13,244 bases of DNA, taken from assembly GCA_026391995.1 (NCBI GenBank), contig JAPLCY010000337.1:1-13244 (forward strand), given 5' to 3'. The notes under the pieces are model-generated. The model was given only the letters and a program-made list of their open reading frames with translations, was not told the origin of the DNA and ran no database searches. The stretch is from Candidatus Auribacterota bacterium (GTDB lineage: Bacteria > Auribacterota > Tritonobacteria > UBA1439). The translations under genes were made by a program, and so were the position numbers. Below are positions 6,744-13,244 of this stretch, piece by piece (the first letter of the stretch is position 1; each line of letters begins with the position of its first letter).

Positions 6744-7009
6744 GTCCCCGGCTTGGCCTTTCTTGTTTTAAACATCTCCACCTTTTCGGCGATTTCGATA
6801 AACTCATCAACGGTCACCTCATCGAGGCTCTTCTTGCGCTTCTTGAGATGCTCGTTCATCTTGGCCGCCTTCTCCTGCATCTCGCCGTGCGTATCCTCCG
6901 AGCCGCCCAGGAGCTGATAGTTCTCCCCCCTGGTGACACGCCAGATGCCGTCCTTGCCGTCGAAGCCGAGGCCGAGCAACAATCGCTTGAACAGGTTCTT
7001 ATCTTTCAT
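6740..7009 (-). CDS. Small conserved-looking protein of unknown function
   Basis: I do not recognise this 89-residue protein. It is soluble, with no signal peptide or membrane segment, and highly charged. A basic, aromatic N-terminus (KDKNLFKRLLLGLGFDGKDGIW) leads to a short strand-rich part (RVTRGENYQLLGG). Two likely helices follow, HGEMQEKAAKMNEHLKKRKKSL and TVDEFIEIAEKVEMF. The ATG at 7009 is preferred; a GTG at 7024 in the same frame abuts a heptamer array. Neither has a good ribosome-binding site. The stop overlaps the folE start by 4 nt, so the two are likely made together and the protein may be functionally linked to FolE. Coding is supported by the overlap and by the amino-acid composition. 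Confidence 0.65.
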   Translation of the reverse strand: MKDKNLFKRLLLGLGFDGKDGIWRVTRGENYQLLGGSEDTHGEMQEKAAKMNEHLKKRKKSLDEVTVDEFIEIAEKVEMFKTRKAKPGT

Positions 7010-7024
7010 GGATCGCCCGTGCAC

Positions 7025-7080
7025 GTTTTGAAATTTGCATCTTACATTTTACATTTTGCATCTTCTATCTCATCCATCTC
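7025..7080. repeat. Degenerate heptamer array B (lipoprotein end to unknown gene)
   Basis: Units on the + strand keep an exact 7-nt phase: gttttga, aatttgc, atcttac, attttac, attttgc, atcttct, atctcat. The array fills the gap and seems to run into the last five codons of the lipoprotein gene, ending near 7080. Confidence 0.55.
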
Positions 7081-7256
7081 CTCGTTCCCGGCATCATCCC
7101 CTTGAAACGCTGATCGACCGATTGCTCCCGGGCCTGGTTCTTCTCGTCTATGGTTTTCCCCTTATAATCGTAATACTCGTAGCGGTAGGGCGTGCCGCAC
7201 GAACAGAGAAAGGGCATGCCGCCGCAGACCAACAGTGCACAAAACGCTCGTCTCAT
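7065..7256 (-). CDS. Small putative lipoprotein, unknown function
   Basis: A 63-residue protein with an N-terminal signal: MRR, a hydrophobic run, then LCSC-G with the candidate lipidated cysteine at position 20. LCSC departs from the strict lipobox at its second position. The mature part is only about 44 residues, rich in tyrosine (TPYRYEYYDYKGK), followed by a charged helix-prone stretch (DEKNQAREQSVDQRF). I know no family for it. Its ATG overlaps the stop of the M23 peptidase as ATGA, so it is probably co-translated and may act with the peptidase at the envelope. The last codons fall inside heptamer array B, so the C-terminal tail may be variable. Confidence 0.6.
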   Translation of the reverse strand: MRRAFCALLVCGGMPFLCSCGTPYRYEYYDYKGKTIDEKNQAREQSVDQRFKGMMPGTRRWMR

Positions 7257-7921
7257 AATGGCGCTATGAATTCTTCGGGATTGAGCACGCCCCCCCAGTA
7301 AGGGCCGTATACCGTCTCCCCGACCTCCCTCAGAAGGATAAGGGCTTGCGGACTGAGGAGCCCTGTGATCCTGATTCCGCCAAGGTCCACGAGGCCGGAT
7401 GGAGCGTGTATTATCTCAAAATGGAGCTGGTATTGAAACTCTTTTGGGATTCGCATGGCGTTTCCGCTCCTCCCCACCCCCGCGATCCGCTGGCCGGCCT
7501 GGACCCATTGTCCCGGCGCGAGGGAGGATTCATTCTGGAGATGCGCGTAGAGGGTGTAAAAATTATTACCGTGGTCTATGAGCACCGTGTAGCCGTAGCC
7601 CCAGTCGGTCCCGCCGTTCATCTCGTTGTAGCATATGAATCCGTCGGCAGCCGCCCGCACCGGGGTGCCCGCGGGGGCGGCAAAATCAATCCCCTTGTGG
7701 TAGCTGATGGCGTTTTTCCTCTCAGCGCCGAACTCCCCCTCGGGCCTCCTGATCGTGCCTCCGCGCACCGGCAGGCTGCCGAGGCGGAATTCCTTCGCCT
7801 CCCGGGAGGATTCCTCGGCGCTCCTGGCGAGCCAGTTGAATGACCAGATGCGCTGCACCAGTGCGGAATCGGGTGCTGTGCAAAGACAGGCCATCATCAC
7901 ACAACGGGCAAGGGCGAGCAT
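7253..7921 (-). CDS. Secreted M23-family (LytM-type) metallopeptidase
   Basis: A 222-residue exported zinc endopeptidase predicted to cut peptidoglycan cross-bridges or stems. The ATG at 7921 gives a signal peptide (LALARCVMMACLCTAPDSA). The longer frame from a TTG at 7966 would encode a heptamer array and is rejected. The M23 core is complete: H75 and D79 in YHKGIDFAAPAGTPVRAAADG, the catalytic-region histidine H127 in YTLYAHLQ, and H167 in QLHFEI (167-170). GYGYTVLIDHGNNFYTLYAHL is the classic core strand pair. All metal ligands are present, so it is more likely active than an EnvC-like activator. It overlaps the lipoprotein gene by 4 nt. It is single-domain, without LysM or SH3 repeats, so its localisation partner is unknown. 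Confidence 0.9.
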   Translation of the reverse strand: MLALARCVMMACLCTAPDSALVQRIWSFNWLARSAEESSREAKEFRLGSLPVRGGTIRRPEGEFGAERKNAISYHKGIDFAAPAGTPVRAAADGFICYNEMNGGTDWGYGYTVLIDHGNNFYTLYAHLQNESSLAPGQWVQAGQRIAGVGRSGNAMRIPKEFQYQLHFEIIHAPSGLVDLGGIRITGLLSPQALILLREVGETVYGPYWGGVLNPEEFIAPL

Positions 7922-7928
7922 AATGGCA

Positions 7929-7970
7929 TTAAACCCCCAATCCCCTGAAAAAATCCAAAATCCCAAAATA
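7929..7970. repeat. Degenerate heptamer array C (comF-M23 gap)
   Basis: Read on the + strand in 7-nt phase the units are ttaaacc, cccaatc, ccctgaa, aaaatcc, aaaatcc, caaaata. Read on the - strand it contains GGGATTT, a word also found in array F. It covers the leader of the M23 gene. Confidence 0.5.
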
Positions 7971-7992
7971 GTGCAGATGCGGTGCTATTCAA
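7965..7992 (-). promoter_or_regulatory. Possible promoter for the M23 peptidase operon
   Basis: TTGAAT (7992-7987) and TATTTT (7970-7965) are 16 nt apart, each matching the sigma-70 consensus at four of six positions. Transcription would start near 7958 inside the heptamer array, about 37 nt before the ATG at 7921. The match is moderate and could be chance. Confidence 0.35.
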
Positions 7993-8021
7993 ACCCGGGC
8001 TTCCTTCTGCCGGTAATTACT

Positions 8022-8780
8022 TCAGGCCGCGGTCCTGGCCAGCGTAAACACATCCACCGCCCTCGCGCCTGCCCGGACAAGGGCATGCGCACATGCCTCC
8101 GCCGTCGCACCGGTGGTGAACACATCGTCTATGAGCAGGCAGCGCATTCCCCTGATCCCGCGTCCATCCTTTACAGTGAACGCGCCCCGGACATTTTTCA
8201 AACGCCCCGCCCTGGAAAGCGCGCTCTGGGGTGGTGTCGCCCGGACACGCAGGAGCGAGGCCCCGTTCACGGGGATCCCCAGACGCTTGCCCAGTTCCCG
8301 CGCGAGAAGGAGCGACTGGTTGAAGCCGCGCTCCCTGACCTTTCCGCGGTGGAGCGGCACGGGTATCAGCCGGTCATAGTTCAGCCCCGGCATATTCTCT
8401 CGCGCGTACTCCGCCATGAGGAGCCCGAGCGCCCGCGCGAGCTCGCGCCGCCCGTCGTACTTGAAGAGATGAAGGGCGTCCCTGAGCGTCCCCTCGTATA
8501 CCCCGGCGGACCGGCAGATCTGAAAGCGCCTGCTCGTCCCCCTGCACTCGCCGCAGGGGGTGTCAAAGGGGACAAGGGCCTTGCTCCGGATCGGCCTGCC
8601 GCACACCGGGCAGAAGGGCTGCGTCACTCGCGGCAGCCCCTCCAGGCATGCCCCGCAGAGGCAGTGGGGGTGGTCGGGCGAAAGGGGTTTTGCGCAGAGG
8701 ACGCAGTGCGCGGGAAAGATGATATTTATGAATCCGCGCCACAGGGCGGCCAGGAGGGATTGACTGCCGGATGAATCCAT
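8022..8780 (-). CDS. comF: ComF-like phosphoribosyltransferase-fold protein
   Basis: A 252-residue ComF/GntX-family protein. In naturally competent bacteria ComF is needed for DNA uptake at the inner face of the membrane; many bacteria have it without proven competence. The N-terminus carries a double zinc ribbon with CxxC pairs C26/C29, C57/C60 and C76/C79 and extra cysteines at 40, 42 and 45. FKYDGRRELARALG (106-119) and IPVPLHRGKVRERGFNQS (139-156) are family blocks. The PRPP-binding loop is LLIDDVFTTGATA (215-227). The ATG at 8780 is preferred to a TTG at 8789 that borders heptamer array D. No other competence genes are in the window, so the role is open. Family length is about 220-260. 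Confidence 0.9.
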   Translation of the reverse strand: MDSSGSQSLLAALWRGFINIIFPAHCVLCAKPLSPDHPHCLCGACLEGLPRVTQPFCPVCGRPIRSKALVPFDTPCGECRGTSRRFQICRSAGVYEGTLRDALHLFKYDGRRELARALGLLMAEYARENMPGLNYDRLIPVPLHRGKVRERGFNQSLLLARELGKRLGIPVNGASLLRVRATPPQSALSRAGRLKNVRGAFTVKDGRGIRGMRCLLIDDVFTTGATAEACAHALVRAGARAVDVFTLARTAA

Positions 8781-8790
8781 ACCCCACAAT

Positions 8791-8846
8791 AAGCTGTAAG
8801 CTATAAGCTCCAGGCTAAAAGCTCCGCGCTAAAAGCTCCGGGCTGT
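8791..8846. repeat. Degenerate heptamer array D (ahcY-comF gap)
   Basis: Eight units in exact 7-nt phase on the + strand: aagctgt, aagctat, aagctcc, aggctaa, aagctcc, gcgctaa, aagctcc, gggctgt. The core is GCT at a fixed position. The string AAGCTGTAAGCT occurs again in array F in the same orientation. It is the clearest array together with E and F. Confidence 0.75.
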
Positions 8847-8848
8847 GG

Positions 8849-10150
<1,302 letters not shown>

Positions 10151-10151
10151 T

Positions 10152-10221
10152 TAAATTTTCAAAATTGATAATTATAAATTGAAAATTTATAATTCGATAT
10201 TTACAATTTATAATTTACAAT
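10152..10221. repeat. Degenerate heptamer array E (metK-ahcY gap)
   Basis: Ten consecutive units of exactly 7 nt, AT only except for scattered C/G. On the + strand they include taaattt, tcaaaat, tgataat, tataaat, tgaaaat, ttataat, tcgatat, ttacaat, ttataat, ttacaat. A T-run follows at 10222. The base composition is opposite to the flanking GC-rich genes. The array occupies most of the metK-ahcY gap. Confidence 0.75.
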
Positions 10222-10225
10222 TTTT

Positions 10226-11392
10226 TTACAGCCCCGCGTCCTTCCGCAACTCCCTGGCCTTGTCGGTCTTCTCCCAGGTGAACGCCTCTCCCTTGCGCCC
10301 GAAGTGGCCATGGTATGCCGTGTGCCGGTAAATCGGCCGCCTGAGCTTCAGGTGCGCAATCATCCCCTCCGGCGTGAGGGGGAAGTGCTTGCGGATGAGC
10401 TGGCTGATCTTCTCCTCCGGGATCCGCGCGGTCCCCTCGGTCTCCACGAGCACCGAGAGGGGCTCGGCAACGCCGATCGCGTAGGCAAGCTGCACCTCGC
10501 AGCGGTCCGCGAGGCCTGCGGCTACCACGTTCTTGGCGATATAACGGGCCATGTAGCTGGCGCTCCGGTCAACCTTCGTCGGATCCTTCCCGGAGAACGC
10601 GCCGCCGCCATGGCAGCCCCTGCCGCCGTAGGTGTCGACGATAATCTTGCGCCCCGTGAGGCCGGTATCACCCGAGGGCCCGCCGACCACAAAGCGACCG
10701 GTCGGATTTATGTGATAGATGGTGTTGCGGTCCAGCATCCCCTCCGGCATCACCGGTTTGATGATCTTGTTGATGATCTCGCGCCGTATCACGGGATACG
10801 GTATGCCGTCCTTGTGCTGCGTCGCGATGACCACGGTGTGGATGCGCACAGGTTTCCCGTCCTCGTACTCCACGGTGACCTGTGACTTGCCGTCGGGGCG
10901 CAGCCAGGGAATGATGTTTCTCTGCCGCGCGTAGGCAAGTCGTTCCACCAGGCGGTGCGCGAGGTGGATCGGCATCGGCATAAGCTCCGGCGTCTCGTTG
11001 CAGGCGAAACCGAACATGATGCCCTGATCGCCCGCGCCCGCCTCCTTGTGGAGACCCTGCCCCTTGGTCACCCCCTGGGAAATATCCGGCGATTGCTTGT
11101 GGACCGAGACGAGAATGCCGCAATTCTTGTAGTCGAACCCCATGTCGCCGCTGGTGTAGCCGATCTCCTTGATCGTCCGGCGGGCGATATCCTGATAATC
11201 GATCTCGGCATTCGTCGTGATCTCCCCGGCGATGACGACCAGCCCCGTGGTGAGGAGCGTTTCGCACGCGACCCTCCCGTGGGGATCGGCGGTGAACACC
11301 GCGTCGAGGATCGCATCGGATATCTGGTCCGCGATCTTATCGGGATGTCCCATGGTCACCGACTCTGATGTAAAAAGGTGTCTCTTTGCCAC
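10226..11392 (-). CDS. metK: S-adenosylmethionine synthetase
   Basis: A 388-residue enzyme making S-adenosylmethionine from methionine and ATP, working as a tetramer in the cytoplasm. The GTG at 11392 is set by GGAGG 5 nt before it and by the family start ([19 protein letters not shown]). The catalytic histidine region is GHPDK (15-19). The signature [12 protein letters not shown] is at 119-130 and KSQVTVEY at 169-176. The P-loop-like [23 protein letters not shown] is at 256-278. [11 protein letters not shown] (98-108) also matches. Length is normal. A strong promoter lies just upstream, overlapping the stop of the preceding gene, so metK can be transcribed on its own. ahcY follows after about 105 nt, making a methyl-cycle pair. 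I saw no SAM riboswitch in the 67-nt leader. Confidence 0.97.
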   Translation of the reverse strand: MAKRHLFTSESVTMGHPDKIADQISDAILDAVFTADPHGRVACETLLTTGLVVIAGEITTNAEIDYQDIARRTIKEIGYTSGDMGFDYKNCGILVSVHKQSPDISQGVTKGQGLHKEAGAGDQGIMFGFACNETPELMPMPIHLAHRLVERLAYARQRNIIPWLRPDGKSQVTVEYEDGKPVRIHTVVIATQHKDGIPYPVIRREIINKIIKPVMPEGMLDRNTIYHINPTGRFVVGGPSGDTGLTGRKIIVDTYGGRGCHGGGAFSGKDPTKVDRSASYMARYIAKNVVAAGLADRCEVQLAYAIGVAEPLSVLVETEGTARIPEEKISQLIRKHFPLTPEGMIAHLKLRRPIYRHTAYHGHFGRKGEAFTWEKTDKARELRKDAGL

Positions 11393-11433
11393 GTTAACCT
11401 CCGTTCTTTGCGTCTTTGGGACCGACCGCGGCA

Positions 11434-11463
11434 ACTGTAGCGCAGTCTCCCCGGCACTGTCAA
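11434..11463 (-). promoter_or_regulatory. Sigma-70-type promoter of metK
   Basis: A perfect TTGACA (11463-11458) is followed after 18 nt by TACAGT (11439-11434), which matches four of six -10 positions. Transcription would start near 11427, about 35 nt before the GTG. The -35 box contains the TGA stop of the upstream nucleotidyltransferase. Confidence 0.6.
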
Positions 11464-12215
11464 CCTGATTTTCCCCTGTCGCCCTTCGCCCGGTAAAGCG
11501 CATCGGCACTGCGATACATTTCGATATCGCCGATATCGTACCAGACGCCCCTGAAAACATGGGCGTACACCGCTTCCCTTCTGTATAGCCAGCGGATGTA
11601 ATAACCCGGCGCGTCCCGGTTGTTCCCCTCCTTCATGTATACACTGAAGAGCGGGATTTTCTCGCGCGGAAACAGATACATCCCGAGGGCGACAAGGGTC
11701 GAGGACGTATTCGTGGGTTTCTCCTGAAAGTCGATGACGCGCGACTGCGCGTCAACGCCGAGGATGCCGAAGCGCCCGGCAGCCTTGCGATCGCCGATGT
11801 CGTAGGCGGCGACGATCGTCCCCTTCGCCCTGAACGCCGGCATGATCGTCGCGAGATCCAGGTCGAACAGATTATCGCCGAGAACGATGAAGAGGTCGTC
11901 ATTGACACGCTCATGATCCAGGACAAAGCGGATGTCCCCGATCGCCCCGAGCTTGTCCGCGTCCGAACAAGTGCCGTCATCCACCACCGTGACCGGCGCC
12001 CTGCCCCGCCTCGCGGAGGCCCACTCGTTGAAAGAGGCGGCGAACCTGCTGTTGGTCACCACGTAGATCCGGTCGATCTCCCGGACACGATCGAGGGCGT
12101 CGGCGATGTAGCCGATGATCGGTTTCCCGGCGATCGGCAGCAAAGGCTTGGCGCGATCCTTCGTGAGCGGATAGAGCCTTGTGGCGTACCCCGCCGCCAT
12201 GATAAGCGCCTTCAT
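11460..12215 (-). CDS. Sugar-phosphate nucleotidyltransferase (RmlA/GlmU-N-like)
   Basis: A 251-residue NTP_transferase enzyme expected to join an NTP to a sugar 1-phosphate, giving an activated sugar for cell-surface glycans. The N-terminal signature is [15 protein letters not shown], then [12 protein letters not shown] (23-34). This is the GYATRL variant of the usual GxGTRL loop, common in one RmlA-like subgroup. [11 protein letters not shown] (114-124) carries the metal aspartate. GRFGILGVD and VIDFQEKPT fit sugar recognition, and [11 protein letters not shown] (near 229-239) is the usual end block. It is shorter than RmlA (about 290) and has no left-handed helix repeats or second domain. 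The nucleotide and sugar cannot be chosen from sequence. It has its own promoter and an unusual leader with a terminator. Confidence 0.88.
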   Translation of the reverse strand: MKALIMAAGYATRLYPLTKDRAKPLLPIAGKPIIGYIADALDRVREIDRIYVVTNSRFAASFNEWASARRGRAPVTVVDDGTCSDADKLGAIGDIRFVLDHERVNDDLFIVLGDNLFDLDLATIMPAFRAKGTIVAAYDIGDRKAAGRFGILGVDAQSRVIDFQEKPTNTSSTLVALGMYLFPREKIPLFSVYMKEGNNRDAPGYYIRWLYRREAVYAHVFRGVWYDIGDIEMYRSADALYRAKGDRGKSG

Positions 12216-12232
12216 GAATCACACGCCCCCGG

Positions 12233-12272
12233 TGTAAGAAAAAGAGGAACCCGCAGTGACCGGGTTCCCCAT
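12233..12272 (-). terminator. Intrinsic terminator in the nucleotidyltransferase leader
   Basis: On the - strand GGAACCCG and CGGGTTCC form a perfect 8-bp stem with a 7-nt loop (12268-12246). It extends to about 10 bp with one G-U pair and is followed by TCTTTTTCTT. This is a textbook rho-independent terminator. It lies downstream of moaA but also downstream of the promoter at 12298-12325, about 20 nt before the next start codon. It may therefore end moaA transcripts, attenuate the nucleotidyltransferase, or both. Confidence 0.75.
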
Positions 12273-12297
12273 ACTCCCTGCGTCAAAAGCTGCACAT

Positions 12298-12325
12298 AGT
12301 ATATACTACCGCCCGCTTCTGGCAA
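12298..12325 (-). promoter_or_regulatory. Sigma-70-type promoter before the nucleotidyltransferase, with palindromic -10
   Basis: TTGCCA (12325-12320) and TATACT (12303-12298) are 16 nt apart, each matching the consensus at five of six positions. The -10 is embedded in the perfect 12-bp palindrome TAGTATATACTA (12297-12308), a possible operator. The start point would be near 12291, upstream of the terminator hairpin. Confidence 0.55.
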
Positions 12326-12343
12326 AGGCCAATCTGGTCTTTG

Positions 12344-12406
12344 AATCTGCTAGCTTTAAGCTTTAAGCTGTAAGCTTTAAGATTTGGGATTTGGGATTTT
12401 AACTGT
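12344..12406. repeat. Degenerate heptamer array F (moaA downstream region)
   Basis: Units on the + strand in exact 7-nt phase are aatctgc, tagcttt, aagcttt, aagctgt, aagcttt, aagattt, gggattt, gggattt, taactgt. It starts 2 nt from the moaA stop. The words AAGCTGT and GGGATTT link it to arrays D and C. Confidence 0.75.
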
Positions 12407-12408
12407 AG

Positions 12409-13244
12409 TTACCCTCCCACCGCGTGCATGGCGTAGCGACAGAGCCGCATTTTGAGCTCGTGACCCCGCGGCTTCGCGGCGATTGCCTTGCGGATGACAC
12501 CGGCCACGGGTGCGCCCGCCCTCAACGGGCCCCTGAGATCAAACCCCTCGCTCGAGAAAAGGCACGGCAGGAGCGTGCCATCCGCGGTGAGCCGCAGCCT
12601 GTTGCACGCGCCGCAGAACGGCTCTGTCCGCGGCATGATGAATCCCACAGAGCCCCCCCCCTCGCTGTAGCGGAAGCTCCGCGCGGGCCCGCCATCCGTT
12701 TCGCATGCCGCCGCGACGCCCCTGTGCTCCCGCAACCGTCCAATATGCGGGGCGAGGGACACAAAGAGGTCATCCCCGCATACCGGCATGAACTCGATAA
12801 AGCGGATATCGAGGCTCTCGCGCCGCGCCCATTCGATGAATCGCCCGATCTCATGCTCGTTGACCCCCCTCATCACCACGACGTTGATCTTGATCCCCTC
12901 GATGCCGCTCGCGCGAGCCGTGTCGATTCCGCGCAGCACATCGGCGAGGGCGTCACTGCGGGTAATGCGGCGGAAGGTCGCCGGATCCAGGGTGTCCAGC
13001 CCGATATTGACGCGCCTGAGCCCTGCTCGCGCGCAATCGGCGGCGCTGCGCGCGAGGAGCAGCCCGTTGGTGGTCATGGAATAACTGACGCCGCGGGAGG
13101 CAAGCTGCTCGAGGAACCAGAGAATCCCCTTCCTCACCAGCGGCTCGCCGCCGGTAATCCTGAACCGGGTAAATCCGATCAGGCGGGCCTCTGCGATCAC
13201 CGCGAGAAGCTCCTCGTAGCGGAGAATGTCGCCGTGGGGAATCA
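12409..13244 (-). CDS. moaA: GTP 3',8-cyclase MoaA, N-terminus beyond right edge
   Basis: A 277-residue C-terminal part of MoaA, the radical-SAM enzyme that starts molybdopterin synthesis by converting GTP to the cyclic dehydro-GTP intermediate. The frame is open to the edge and begins IPHGDILRYEELLAVI. About 50 residues, including the CxxxCxxC SAM cluster, are outside the window. Seen here: RITGGEPLVRKGI, MTTNG, VNIGLDTLDPATFRRIT (the family usually has S before LDTL), GIKINVVVMRGVNE, and RFIEFMPVCGDD. The C-terminal second 4Fe-4S cluster has its three cysteines in PFCGACNRLRLTADGTLLPC (at 210, 213 and 227 of the fragment). It ends MHAVGG, keeping the conserved double-glycine tail. A working enzyme is expected if the N-terminus is intact. 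Confidence 0.94.
   Translation of the reverse strand, partial: IPHGDILRYEELLAVIAEARLIGFTRFRITGGEPLVRKGILWFLEQLASRGVSYSMTTNGLLLARSAADCARAGLRRVNIGLDTLDPATFRRITRSDALADVLRGIDTARASGIEGIKINVVVMRGVNEHEIGRFIEWARRESLDIRFIEFMPVCGDDLFVSLAPHIGRLREHRGVAAACETDGGPARSFRYSEGGGSVGFIMPRTEPFCGACNRLRLTADGTLLPCLFSSEGFDLRGPLRAGAPVAGVIRKAIAAKPRGHELKMRLCRYAMHAVGG

Noticed and set aside
7707..8774. 355-residue open frame on the + strand opposite the M23 and ComF genes
   Set aside because: It crosses two genes on the other strand plus an intergenic repeat, with low-complexity Arg/Pro/Ala composition and no domain.
11393..11560. 56-residue N-terminal extension of MetK
   Set aside because: It would include the metK promoter and the end of the upstream gene; GTG at 11392 has an ideal ribosome-binding site and the family start.

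Overview
The window looks like part of a GC-rich chromosome (clearly above 55% G+C by eye) from a free-living, probably Gram-negative-type bacterium. It encodes exported proteins (a FecR-like protein, a small lipoprotein and an M23 peptidase) and a CHASE2 receptor, and has no phage or transposon genes. The short-type S-adenosylhomocysteinase and the odd intergenic repeats suggest an uncultured lineage, but I cannot place it in a phylum from sequence alone.

Left part (1-4105) is a signalling block. A FecR-like secreted protein runs leftward off the edge, and a three-gene operon diverges from it on the + strand behind a good sigma-70-type promoter (294-322). The operon encodes a CHASE2 membrane adenylate cyclase, a GAF-PP2C (RsbU/SpoIIE-type) phosphatase and an RsbW-type anti-sigma kinase. 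The genes are 3-4 nt apart, so the cell probably makes an extracytoplasmic sensor/cAMP generator together with two parts of a sigma-factor partner-switching module. The sigma factor and the STAS antagonist are not in the window.

4106-4363 is an AT-rich stretch without a convincing gene. It carries a -24/-12 (sigma-54-like) match followed by a ribosome-binding site and a start codon that lead only into the antisense of the next gene.

Everything from 4364 to the right edge is on the - strand, listed here in transcription order from right to left: moaA (partial), a sugar-nucleotidyltransferase, metK, ahcY, a ComF-like phosphoribosyltransferase, an M23 peptidase, a small lipoprotein, a small unknown protein, folE, cutA, a NifU-like Fe-S scaffold, a ThiF/MoeB-like activating enzyme and a MoaD/ThiS-like carrier. 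metK and ahcY form an S-adenosylmethionine supply and by-product removal pair. The cutA-nifU-thiF-moaD run looks like a sulfur or metal handling unit. Several genes overlap by 4 nt (M23/lipoprotein, unknown/folE) or about 17 nt (cutA/nifU), which indicates translational coupling.

The most unusual property is not a gene. Six of the seven - strand gaps or gene borders that have room for it hold a degenerate tandem array with an exact 7-bp period. The heptamer words differ from gap to gap but some recur (AAGCTGT, GGGATTT). A second regulatory oddity lies before the nucleotidyltransferase, where a strong promoter is followed, within the 5' leader, by a convincing intrinsic terminator. This is the layout of a transcription attenuator.
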